Shown here piece by piece: positions 1 to 8,873 of a DNA stretch of 11,631 nt (within the stretch, counting starts at the first letter, position 1; every line of letters starts with the position of its first letter). Made by a program: the position numbers and the translations under genes. This DNA comes from Apophysomyces variabilis. Lineage: Eukaryota > Mucoromycota > Mucoromycetes > Mucorales > Mucoraceae. The DNA is taken from the NCBI GenBank assembly GCA_002749535.1, contig MZZL01000081.1, positions 1 to 11,631 of the forward strand. Direction: 5' to 3'. Under the pieces are notes generated by a model. The model was not told the DNA's origin and made no database searches. It saw nothing but the letters and a program-made list of their open reading frames with translations.

Positions 1-65
1 GCCTGAGATGGTGTTGCAACACAACAGCAGCAGTTTGGGTCTTCTCACTACTATCTAGCCGATGA
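1..65 (+). other. Possible 3' end of a gene cut by the left edge
   Basis: The first ~60 bases are visibly less AT-rich than what follows. Two plus-strand frames stay open from the edge, one to a TAG at 56-58 and one to a TGA at 63-65. An AATAAA hexamer at 178-183 lies about 120 nt downstream, which would suit a poly(A) signal for such a gene. The fragment is too short to recognise a protein, and the minus strand cannot be excluded. Confidence 0.17.
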
Positions 66-234
66 ATGACAGTAAGGTACTGATTTCGAACCTGTTATTA
101 GACATGTAACATTAACAAGCGATTTGTTAGTGATTTTCCGCTTTTTTTCCCCCAGTATAGCAAAGAAAAAAAGGAAAAATAAACAATCAATGCTGTCCTT
201 TAATATGGATTGAATTCAATGATTAGTATCAATG

Positions 235-365
235 TATCCTTTAAAGTAATCCTTCAATAAGAAAGGAATTCAGCGATAATCGCTAAATAATCCTTGAAAA
301 TAATCCTTGAATAATCACGGTAAATGTAAAATTTCCGTCTTATTCAAGGATTACTTTAAAGTATA
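235..365. repeat. Short inverted-repeat element (MITE-like)
   Basis: Positions 235-262 and the reverse complement of 338-365 agree at 26 of 28 bases, so this ~131-bp segment could fold into a long hairpin. Inside and beside it the motif TAATCCTTGAA recurs: 288-298 and 302-312, as one-mismatch variants at 248-258 and about 377-386, and inverted in the right arm. No ORF is present. Both ends start with TA, as expected for TA-target miniature elements, but I cannot define a separate target-site duplication. It could instead be a local hairpin built from a reiterated motif. The N at 388 lies just outside. Confidence 0.5.
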
Positions 366-424
366 ACTAAAGACTTTATCCTTGAATNCAGGCTATGCTA
401 TAGAAATGTTTGGCTGTGAAAGTG

Positions 425-431
425 TATATAA
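425..431 (+). promoter_or_regulatory. TATA box of the small secreted peptide gene
   Basis: TATATAA lies about 70 nt upstream of the first downstream ATG (502). No ATG occurs between them, so a transcript from this box would use 502 as its first start codon. This supports the spliced gene model over the ATG at 590. Confidence 0.4.
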
Positions 432-501
432 GTGTTGCATTTGTTGCTATCGTCGCATTTATCTTGTTTAAAATCGCCCGATTCAAGACATAGTACGCGA
501 T

Positions 502-811
502 ATGCACTTATTCTACCTATATGGGATACTTCTTTTATTCGGTTTCTATGGTGTATATTACTCAAGTTTTAGCGTGGCAAACTTAATAAATGGAGCATAA
601 GCAAACGTGTCTTAACTGTTCCTCTTTCCTTGTTATTTTAGCGCTCATTCTTGGTCCCGTAGAAGCTGTTGACTCTGCCACTTGTCAAGAAGTCTTTCAT
701 GGGTGCATAGATCTATGCATGACCGAAAATGATAGTGGTCTTTTAGCCCTAACCTGTTATGGAGGCTGTTTAGCAGCTCTTGGTGCCTGCATGGCAGCTG
801 CTTCACTTTAA
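502..811 (+). CDS. Small secreted cysteine-rich peptide, two exons
   Basis: I read this as join(502..550, 642..811), 72 residues. Exon 1 starts at the first ATG after the TATA box and encodes a hydrophobic signal peptide (MHLFYLYGILLLFGFY...). The 91-nt intron begins GTGTAT and ends in a pyrimidine-rich TTGTTATTTTAG, with CTTAACT as a possible branch site; the frame is kept (phase 1). Cleavage is likely after GPVEA (residue 25). The mature ~47-residue peptide has exactly six cysteines (C31, C38, C42, C55, C59, C66), spaced 6-3-12-3-6, a mirror-symmetric pattern that suggests a disulfide-stapled helical hairpin. The unspliced alternative starts at ATG 590 and gives 73 residues with the same mature part, but adds two Cys in a weaker signal sequence. 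AATAAA at 861-866 fits as the poly(A) signal. I do not recognise the family. A role as effector, antimicrobial or surface peptide is only inferred from size, secretion and cysteine content. Confidence 0.6.
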
Positions 812-860
812 CGATAATAATCAGTCCGAGCTTTTTATTGAATTAAACAAGCATTAAAGT

Positions 861-866
861 AATAAA
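861..866 (+). terminator. Poly(A) signal of the secreted peptide gene
   Basis: A canonical AATAAA lies about 50 nt after the TAA at 809-811, on the same strand and at a typical distance for a short fungal 3' UTR. Confidence 0.45.
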
Positions 867-973
867 ATATAATTCTTTCAGTTCTGGTAGTCAGCCTTAA
901 TTGTCTGTTTGACAACATAACTATTAGACGAATTTTTTTATGCAAATTTAAGGAAACAGTCGCAGTATATATT

Positions 974-1219
974 ATGGTTTGGCGGACCCATTACAAGTAT
1001 AAGAATAATATGGTCCGAGTTATTGAAGGCGACCTTTTTGGCTGCTACTCCTACGTTTCCAACTGCCGTGTTGACTGTGGGTTCAGGCCAGCTGCTTACT
1101 GCGTGATATCTGACGGCAACAGAGACGAAGAGGTAGTGTTACTTGTACTTCTGGTTACATTAGTTCTCCATAACGGAAAGAACGGTTTGACTGTTAAGAT
1201 AATAGCGGATGTTTTATAG
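974..1219 (+). CDS. Hypothetical ORF with a half cysteine motif; possibly a decayed paralog
   Basis: This is an 81-residue open frame. A second ATG at 1010 has a better start context (A at -3, G at +4) and would give 69 residues. The central part is less AT-rich than its flanks. It carries C-x6-C-x3-C (from GCYSYVSNCRVDCGF) followed by another Cys seven residues on. The first three cysteines have the same spacing as in the upstream secreted peptide, but the second half of the pattern is absent. There is no signal peptide, and the C-terminus is a hydrophobic Val/Leu stretch. It may be a truncated or frame-damaged relative of the neighbouring gene, one exon of a longer gene, or chance. I cannot assign a function. 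Confidence 0.22.
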   Translation: MVWRTHYKYKNNMVRVIEGDLFGCYSYVSNCRVDCGFRPAAYCVISDGNRDEEVVLLVLLVTLVLHNGKNGLTVKIIADVL

Positions 1220-1384
1220 TATAAGTTATATTAACAACGATAACGAATAGAAAATATTTGCATGAGCTAAAGAATACAGACACGACAGTGACAAGGTTGT
1301 TCTTATGGCAATGATGCTGTATGAGAAGGACTGAAGTTTTGTGTAAGCCGTTTGAATTAGTACGCATTGTTATGCAACGCACAC

Positions 1385-3975
1385 TTATTCTTTCACCGAT
1401 ACATAATGTATTTCCCCGCTATTATGAGAAACGAAAGGACCAAAAGAAAAATTTGCTCTCACTGTGCTTCCTGCGAGATTCCCTTTTGGAAAGTCAATGT
1501 TAAACAGCTTGGAATTCGTGCTTGAGACAGTGATGCGTATCCGAACTTTGGCCAACTTTTGGGTCGGGTCAGCTACTGCTAGAGTCCATTTGCCTGACGT
1601 ATGAATAGAGTGTAATATGATGGTAACCGCTTGGTTTGATTCTATGCTCAACTCTGGCGATGTGTATGTGTCCGGTGCCCAGAAAGCAAATGACCAGACG
1701 GATCGTCCGTGATCCTTATAATATGCTCCTCGCATATGTTTCGAAGCCCTGATGAATTGAATGGTTGATGCATTGTCATTGTCCGGAAATGTCAAAGGAT
1801 CTGCATTCATATAGGCAATGTAAGACGTGCCTTTGGCCTGCTGATGCTGTATAGTCGCTGTGAACAGCTGTTGCTCATTATCACCTTTTGAGACGCCAAT
1901 GCTCTCCCAATCGCTTTTGCGCCACTGAGTATCCACAGTGATTTGAGCCGTATCAGGAAAGTAATAACCCACGTTATTGTGCCATAACCTTGTTACCTTG
2001 CGTGTAATAATCTCGGACTTTTTCTTCCTCTTACTATCCAGATGAAAGGGTTTGTAAAACCGAGATTGATCGAGGGTTGTCCTGATGGGAGCCGAGGCGT
2101 TTTTTGATTGAATACCGTCTATCTGGACAGCGTATCCGTCTGGAAAGAACACCACTGTTTTCTTCCATTTTAACGACCGAGTGTACGGGTTCTGATAGTT
2201 CATCACAGCGATTCCAAAATGGTCATACGCCGTGCCTCCCACAAAATCTTCTTTTCCAACCCATCGTGTCTTCTGGCAGAGTAAGGGTGTGCCAGCATAA
2301 TCCACGGTCGTACCTGGTACTAAGTTCCAATCCCACGCACCGAAAACATCCACATACTCGTCACCGCGCATGTAAGTGTAGATAGCCCCGTCACTGAGAT
2401 GGAATCCAAATGGGTTTTGGTTATTAACACATTCGGCATTGGTTGTCCTTTCGGAGAACATTTTTAGTGTAACAACAAAGTTGCTCCCGCGATGCACCTT
2501 ATTTATGGATGAATCTTATCAATAAACCTTCCGCCTTTTTTCCCTCTTTCCCTTGCTTTCAATTATTACCATGTAATCTGATGCATAAAAGTATCGTGTT
2601 CCCGTCAAAGGGCCTTGATTGGCATTTTTCATGCCTTGTACTATCAGCCGTTGTACCATCCCTTTGAAGACCGATGCATTGCGCCAGGATGATGTTCCTT
2701 CTGTGATCTGTGTCAAGTTGATCGCCACACCATCGCTAGCCTGCATATCATGAACTGCGAAAGAGATCATTCTACCAATGGTGCTATATTCCCACAAGAG
2801 AGACTTGTTCGGGCTATTGGAAATGACCATCCATTCTGTACCATCCATCAAGGTTTGAAATGCGTTTTGTACTTCATTCGCAGGAGCCAAGGAGGTACCA
2901 TGCACTTGTACAAAGAAATTAATCAAGTTATTGATGTAATCTTTTCCATAGTTTCCCGAATATAGCTGATTTCGATGTTGCATAAACGAGCCGTCGGAGC
3001 GAATACCATCGTCTTTACCGCCGGTTATTTTAACAACGCTGTAGGCATGATTTAGAGCTTCTATGACAAGATCAGGTTGATCCTTGAAAAGACCTAGCAT
3101 CATACTATTGGACGCAACATCAAGCATATTAGCACCTGACATATGATCAATAGTACCATAGGATCTTTGTAAGGTGATGGTACATTTCTTGATTTCAAAG
3201 GATGTCAGGTTCGCTTTTTTAAGTAAAAGGCAAGTATTTCCAATTAGTTTGGGCATGGCAATTGCCTAATGAGCGCTTTTGTAAGGTAAATCAAGAAGGT
3301 TATCCTGGTTACACCTTGGCTTTTTTTCCTTACCTGATCAAACCAATTGGTGTTCCACAATCCTGGTGTTTCACAGGGACAGCCTCCATCGTCCTTTCCA
3401 GCTCTTTCGACGCAATCATCTGAATTGTAGTCATTATTGAACCAGTAATTCATTGCTTGGGAGATTTTGGATCGCAAACCACTGTTGTGTTGGTTGATAT
3501 ACCATGCGCTTGCCATCATTACTAGGATATAGATATGTATTATGTTATGATTTGGATGAACAACAAATTAGTTTACATGTTCGACTAAAATGCTCTTCCG
3601 CCGGCCAGTTCGCACGCCTAATAACCAATAAGATCATGTAATTGTTATTATCCTGAACGTGTTCTTCCTCTTCTTCTTTCGATTGATTCTTTGTTGTTAC
3701 CTCGCTCTGCAGCCTGAAGTATAGTCTATGTCATCCCATGTTCCATTCGACTTCAGGGTTCTTTCCCTGAAGTGAGGTTGAACAAAGCATTTCTTAACAA
3801 TTGGATCATTATTTCTTTTTAATTACCATAAATCGATGGTCTTTACGGGGGCGGAGAAAGATGATAGTGTCAGTTGGTTTTTTCTTGAAATCATTGATTC
3901 CATATCTTTCTCTGACAGCTCTGAAGCGAGACAAGAAAGAAGAAACCATAACCAATAAACAGCGAAAGATTTCAT
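1385..3975 (-). CDS. Secreted polysaccharide lyase, family 8 (hyaluronate/chondroitin/xanthan lyase fold)
   Basis: Six exons: 3975-3827, 3766-3701, 3617-3577, 3521-3334, 3265-2570 and 2497-1385. They are joined by GT...AG introns of 60, 83, 55, 68 and 72 nt. Every junction keeps the frame and restores PL8 motifs, giving 750 residues, near the usual 700-800. Residues 1-18 (MKSFAVYWLWFLLSCLAS) are a signal peptide. The alpha/alpha-toroid part holds NGTWDDIDY, RANWPAEEHFSRTL and NWFDQ (144-148). The presumed catalytic residues are N194 (SGANMLD), H245 and Y254 (QHRNQLYSGNYG, the family's H-x8-Y spacing). The beta-sandwich part starts with VHRG (381-384), then E402/N405, HLSDGAIYTYM and WDWNLVPGTTVD (435-446). 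The family beta-eliminates uronic-acid polysaccharides by syn elimination, with Tyr as the base/acid. Oddities: the usual GRxISR reads GRMISF (F317), and the NWW aromatic pair reads NWF. The substrate is not readable; fungal glucuronic-acid wall polymers or environmental glycans are guesses. The start at 3975 is chosen for the signal peptide. Confidence 0.93.
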
Positions 3976-4020
3976 AGAGTAATGCGGAAGAAAAGCAAAA
4001 TGGATTAGTTGTTCACTTAC
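3921..4020 (-). other. Possible optional 5' intron overlapping the PL8 signal peptide
   Basis: Reading the minus strand, GGTAAGTGAAC at 4021-4011 is a near-ideal donor. It is followed by ACTAATCC (branch-like) and then a pyrimidine-rich TTTCTTCTTTCTTGTCTCGCTTCAG ending at 3921. Removing these 100 nt would delete the ATG at 3975 and residues 1-18 of the lyase. The next in-frame ATG is Met25, giving a protein without a signal peptide. The upstream sequence has a short out-of-context frame that stops at a TAG, so the upstream exon would be untranslated or a uORF. Confidence 0.3.
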
Positions 4021-4150
4021 CACCTTAAAAATCCTTCTATTTTGGGTTTTGTAGCGTCAAGCTCAGATTTGCTTCATGATGTTGGATCAATTGTGTGCGA
4101 CGTAGATAAAAAGCCATTTTCATCAACATACAATATGCTTTAACTCTACT

Positions 4151-4159
4151 ATTTTTATA
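4151..4159 (-). promoter_or_regulatory. Candidate TATA box for the PL8 gene
   Basis: The minus strand reads TATAAAAAT here, about 180 nt upstream of the lyase ATG. That is far enough to leave a 5' UTR of roughly 100 nt or more, which would include the possible 5' intron. Confidence 0.35.
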
Positions 4160-6593
4160 GTGGATAGGAATCCATATTTATGAAAAACATTAAGATGGTG
4201 AAATAAAAATGACATCATGTGAACATTTGCCATTGTTATTCTGACTGTTTAGCGCCAAGTCATTTTACCTCTAAATCAGTTCTTTGTTTTACAATTGAGG
4301 TAACATCAAATACAGATACGTACCCTCGCTTATACTTCAGTGTTTTAATTATTTCAAGCTGATACTGTGGACAATAGAACAAAGAGGAGCAAAACAACAG
4401 TAAAGTATTAGACCTGTACCGGCCAGCGCAATATGCCAATATGACAAGGGTCATCATTTCCATTCCTCTGCTTATTCCAGAGATAAAAAAGTACAAATGA
4501 ATATTTTCCGCATATTAAAAGAGCTTCGTGTGTTCAATCTTCATTATACCCCTGTATGATATGGCTAAAGGGGTCTAAGTCTTCTTAGGTCGTGTAGTAC
4601 CTTTATCAAATTGTATAAACGCTGTGGTAATTTGCTACTTTCTATATTTGGAGAAATACATACAAACATAGCATGGAGAGTGGAAAGATCTTCAGTTCAA
4701 CGTTGTGAACGGACCCGAGGCGGAATTGAATTGTCACACAGGGTGCTAATCCCGAGGTTGTCAAAGGTGTCAAGCCTACCAGTTGTCGAAATTATCCTGT
4801 TCCTTCTTTATTCTATAATTGCCACACCGTTTCTGTACCTCTCGCTATCCCGGTTTTGCCATCTTGACGTTGTCACACCTTTGTTTTATCTTTGGCATCA
4901 TATAATATCTTGTTATCTTCTTTATTTTAAATAGATCATTTTGGATATGTTGTTCAATGCGCATTTTATCCAATCTAATAATCATAAACATCGGTACGAA
5001 GCTGCACATGAATCTTCCCTTATCGCATGAATTGCTCTCATTGCTGAAACTATCAACTACTGTCAAAAACTGCTGCGTATAGCAGCTGAATGAAGGAGAA
5101 AAAGAAAAGCTTCTTTCTCGCTTCTGGACTCGTTCAAAATTGAAACATGAAATAAGTAGGTTCATACGAACATACTACGAAACTATAAGAAGGACAACAT
5201 TTTTGCTGCAGGAAATGATGGTGTCGAAACCGAGACGTAGTTTGCGGTGAAATAGTTCATGAAGCTATAAGACAAAGTACGCTTACACAAAGAGTTTCTT
5301 TTAATATTAAAATAGTCGCCTATTTGTCATGCTTCCGCCTTAGTCTACATGTGACTGACAAACAAATATAGAAGACCGACAATTTCACTTCTTTTTCCTT
5401 TTCTCTCTTTTACTTATACCCTCATCAAGAGAATACAGTGCAAGTTGCCATACAAAATCGATTCACTTATTTCCAACCCTCAATAATTTCAACCTAAAAG
5501 AGACTGCGTGTAATTTGTTGAGGGTTGACAATAAAGATATCTACGTAATTTCTTTGTTTTTATCCATCCAAACTGTTCATCATGCAAATCTCAACTCCCT
5601 ATGTAGGATGCATACAAACCAAGACGTCAAGTGCGATTGGTACAGTTAGCTAGCTATAACTAATGAAGCCCCTCTGTCAAAAAATAAACGCGGGCGGTCA
5701 CCAACTTGGAAGCATTGGTTTGTCCTCAGATGCTATACATATAAAACAAATAAAACTTATTTGTTCACCATCTTACGACGTCAGAGTTGCACAATCTGGA
5801 AATAGACTAACTATAAGATTCTGAGGTCAAACTGACTTTTGCAATTGATAACTGAAATCTTGTTAGCATGCTGCTTCTGGTACGTTTGTTTCTGGTTGAT
5901 GTGTAAATACGGAAATGTATGCTACTGATGTTATATGGCATATTCTTTTCTTTGCTTTTTAGTTTATTAAGACAAAGATATATACCAAAGGTTTGCAAAA
6001 CTGATAAACTATGGAAAGGATGCTCACAGAAGTTAAAACAGCCTAGTTTAGTGTCCATGGCTTGTGTGCTAAAGACAATCGACCGCTTTCTTTCAGCAGA
6101 GCACGCTTGGAACGTGTTGAGATTGGAATATGATTGTAATTACTTTGTACGAGTTATTGTAGAATGATAGTTGTGCAAATGTTTAAGGTGTTGTTAAGCC
6201 TTCCTTCCCATAGTAACTGAAAACCAACCTCGAGCGAGTTTAAATGATCAAAATATAACCGAATTGTTTGGAGCGGACATACTTTTGGCTAATCCCGAGG
6301 TAATTTATATTAGTGGAATGATCTCTTCCACCTTTGCAAATGACGAAATAGCATAGTTTGCTCATAGTGTGGGGGGATTCTAGTGAGACAGCATCTGAGG
6401 CCTTTTGGCATTATATGTAAAGCGTTATGGCTTAACTCGATATTGATGATGATAGAACTATGATCCAATGTGGTTTGGAGATTTTTAACAACTGTTTCAT
6501 ATTCCCGCTTATAAAAGATATTCACGTAACCAAAACATCTCTTTCTCTTCCTGACCACCCTTGCTTGGTTTATTTGAGGTGAAGTCTCGTTGA
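4160..6593. other. Long AT-rich stretch with no recognisable gene
   Basis: The longest open frames (4260-4496 minus, 4611-4934 plus, 4845-5165 minus, 5807-6058 minus, 5919-6167 plus, and 6310-6702 minus, which runs past the right end) are rich in Leu, Ile, Phe and Ser. They show no motif I know and overlap on opposite strands, as chance ORFs in AT-rich DNA do. Small structural items: a 10-bp inverted repeat (5474-5483 with 5518-5527, 34-nt loop) and a TAGCTAGCTA palindrome near 5650. I found no tRNA B-box, rRNA-like block or transposase motif. The stretch may hold regulatory DNA, UTRs or multi-exon genes I cannot parse. Confidence 0.5.
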
Positions 6594-7290
6594 GTGATAC
6601 ATACAGAAATTGAAAAGACCTGTCCTTTTTGTCAGCCATGCGGGTACGGCTCCTCCAACTACAACAGAACAAACGCAAAAAAGAAGAGCGTTGCCCAACC
6701 AAAAATTATCCTCGGAGAAGGCACATCAAGCCTTGCACGACGTCCTCCAGAACCATTTGATCCAAATCTTTCTAAAGGAGCTCAGGGATAAACCAATACA
6801 GACCTTTCAGTTATGCGTCTACTGTTTAGAATGAGTTGAAAGAGCCGAAGTATGGCGAAGGAAGAGCGGGGAGTGGGATACAGTAAGAGTAAACGGTGCC
6901 TCACAATGTGCGAATCTCAGCTATCAGGCGCACTAATCAGGCCATCCCTCGCAGAACCGAGACGTTCAACCAGCTATGACCATAGGTTTGACATGTGCCA
7001 GCAACATTCTGTCTACGGATAAAAGCACATTGACCCCATTTGACCCCAGCAAATTCTCGGCTAGAAAACGTATTGTTCCTGGCGCCACCAATTTTCGGCA
7101 AGTCGGCTTCAATTCAGCAGCTATTGCGTATTTATCTTGTGTGCTGGTTTTAAAGGTGCGTGAATTCATCTCGGAAGCTCTGGGAAGAGTTAATTCTGCA
7201 CTTGCAACAACAGTTCTTATGGCAATGAATGTTGAGAGAACCGGGAACTGCCGTTATGACAGGAGTTATCAGGACCTTTGCCTCAGGTAA
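6594..7290 (+). other. Less AT-rich island, possible unresolved exons or decayed element
   Basis: Base composition is more balanced than on either side. A plus frame at 6610-6834 has no ATG (an upstream in-frame TGA, then a TTG) but contains a helix-like segment, EKAHQALHDVLQNHLIQIFL. A plus frame at 6976-7290 (104 residues) ends at a consensus donor, CTCAG|GTAAGAAG (intron would start at 7287). The opposite strand is also open from about 7246 to 6966, so strand is uncertain. I recognise no domain in any frame. It may be internal exons of an intron-rich gene, or an old transposon fragment. Confidence 0.25.
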
Positions 7291-7439
7291 GAAGAACAGC
7301 TAGTATGAAGATGAGAAAGGATTTGACGCTTTTGTTTGAGTCGCAGATGAGTCTTAGACTTCTGATACTGTGTTTCCGGATTCATGTCTTTAATATCTTG
7401 TAGTGATATAGGTTTTTGTAACGTATCTACACAGCAACA

Positions 7440-7458
7440 AAGCTAACTTAGTTAGCTT
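7440..7458. repeat. Perfect 8-bp inverted repeat, 3-nt loop
   Basis: AAGCTAAC and GTTAGCTT flank TTA. It is a short hairpin or a binding-site-like palindrome in otherwise non-coding DNA, with no gene close enough to give it a role. Confidence 0.3.
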
Positions 7459-8242
7459 GCCTTTCTGTTAACATCGGCAAAGATTGGATAATAAATAAAA
7501 GAAAGAGGCCAATTGCAGCAAATCATACTTTTTTTGCTTGAGGATGCTACAATGAGACGTGTTAATAAGCAAAGGTATGATTCTTGGATCACTGTCATAT
7601 TACGGTTCACATGCTTTTAGCGTCTGCGGTCTGACATGGCAAAACCGAATCACATGAGATTCAACCTAGAGTATAAACCAATAGGGGGCTTATACATGCA
7701 TGGTTTGTCTAAACAATAAGGCAAAGAAGAAAAAAAAAGCTCAGTAAAAAGCAACGCTACCGTGCTTTAACGGAAAGACAATTTTGGTCTGACCGTAACG
7801 AGAAGATCCATCTCCTTTTTGCTTACTATGAGCAATTAATGCAGAGTGATAAAGAAAAAAAAAAGAAACAATGTGACGCATTCTGCTATAAGCACGACAG
7901 TTTTAAGAAATGCAAGGCACATTAGCCAACATCAATCAGTTTCATTTTCTTTAATGCTAACAAAACGGTGGCAATTTTCCTTTTTCTTAGCTTTTGCCAC
8001 TCACAAAAAAAAAGAGGAAGATAGAATATATTACCCAGATATGGCTTTTGCCGCTTTTTGCCCAAACATTAAACAATAAAGTTGGCGCTTTACATGCATG
8101 AATTCTACATAAAAAAATGTATTCTTTCGGAATAAAAAGAACCAGGGTTAAGCTTTTCATCGTTTATTTCTTTTACGTTTCGATGGGTACATCAACCGAG
8201 AGTACATTAACATGCATTGAGTTAGAAGAAGCATAAAGAATC

Positions 8243-8288
8243 AAAAAAAGGGGGGGAAAGAGAAGAGGCAGGAGAGGAAAAAAGAAAG
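8243..8288 (+). repeat. Polypurine tract
   Basis: Two purine-only runs (8243-8268 and 8270-8288) are separated by a single C and include A7G7. It is a simple-sequence tract between genes. Confidence 0.6.
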
Positions 8289-8770
8289 CAAGCATAGGAC
8301 GATGTAGTGCGACAATAACCCCTATCTTTTTGTTGGCTATTCGATTATGTTTTCAAAAATTGTTAGTGCGTTATGCCCAAAGTGAATGTTTTGCACTGTG
8401 TCACCATCCGAAAAGCATGCCCTTTTCCCCACGCCTACTTTTTATTCCCCTGATAATTTGTTCATCCTGCATAATGAATATAGAAACGTATTGACATCCC
8501 CTGGAAATAAAATGGTGGAATTTGTGGATAAATGCATTATACAAATTAAAAGAAATAGAAACAAAGAAAAATAAAAAGTGTCTTGCTATCACTTTTTTAA
8601 TCAATGTATTCATAAGGCAACTATTGAATTTCTGTATATCCCGTCACTCCATGATAGAGACGGAAGTAAAAAACAAAACAAACATATAGAATAACGTACA
8701 AACAACAATGAAATGCACATAGCCTTTTTAGAAATAACGAACCCATGTCGCTGTCTCTTTTCTTTACTTT

Positions 8771-8776
8771 TTTATT
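8771..8776 (-). terminator. Candidate poly(A) signal of the LRR gene
   Basis: The minus strand reads AATAAA here, about 315 nt past the LRR gene's stop codon. It is the first canonical hexamer I found downstream, and would imply a fairly long 3' UTR that contains the polypyrimidine tract at 8874-8917. Confidence 0.3.
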
Positions 8777-8873
8777 GCTGCTTTTTTGTCGTTTTTGCTT
8801 TTTCTATACTTTAATACTGAGCGAGGGGATTTGGTCGAAGGGTATACAAATGAATGATAAGAACAAAGAAAAT

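Larger units (their letters stand above)
7291..8770. other. AT-rich intergenic stretch, nothing recognised
   Basis: The frames present (7846-8079 plus, 8386-8574 plus, 8401-8613 minus) are low-complexity Lys/Asn/Phe-rich and look like chance. At 7440-7458 there is a perfect small hairpin (AAGCTAAC-TTA-GTTAGCTT). At 8243-8288 two near-adjacent polypurine runs sit around a G7 tract. No gene, RNA or mobile element could be supported. Confidence 0.45.

Noticed and set aside
84..95. Minus-strand GGTTCGAAATC resembling a tRNA B box
   Set aside because: The flanking bases do not form a T-arm or acceptor stem, and no A box or cloverleaf fits upstream.
2104..2385. Plus-strand ORFs inside the PL8 exons (also 2750-2965)
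   Set aside because: They are antisense shadows of strongly supported lyase coding sequence and have no motifs of their own.
4260..4496. Minus-strand frame with LAYCAGRYRSN resembling a Cys-x5-Arg phosphatase loop
   Set aside because: The spacing is one residue short of HCxxGxxRS, the His is absent, and no other phosphatase motif surrounds it.
4549..4574. ACCCCT...AGGGGT hairpin
   Set aside because: It is only a 6-bp stem with a 14-nt loop, not near any supported gene end, and expected by chance.
4745..4758. 14-mer GCTAATCCCGAGGT repeated near 6288-6301
   Set aside because: An exact 14-mer pair in an 11.6-kb window is not improbable, and the flanks do not align.
6964..6984. CAGCTATGACCAT looks like the vector M13-reverse/lacZ start region
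   Set aside because: The match is only 13 bases and breaks on both sides, so it is more likely chance than vector contamination.
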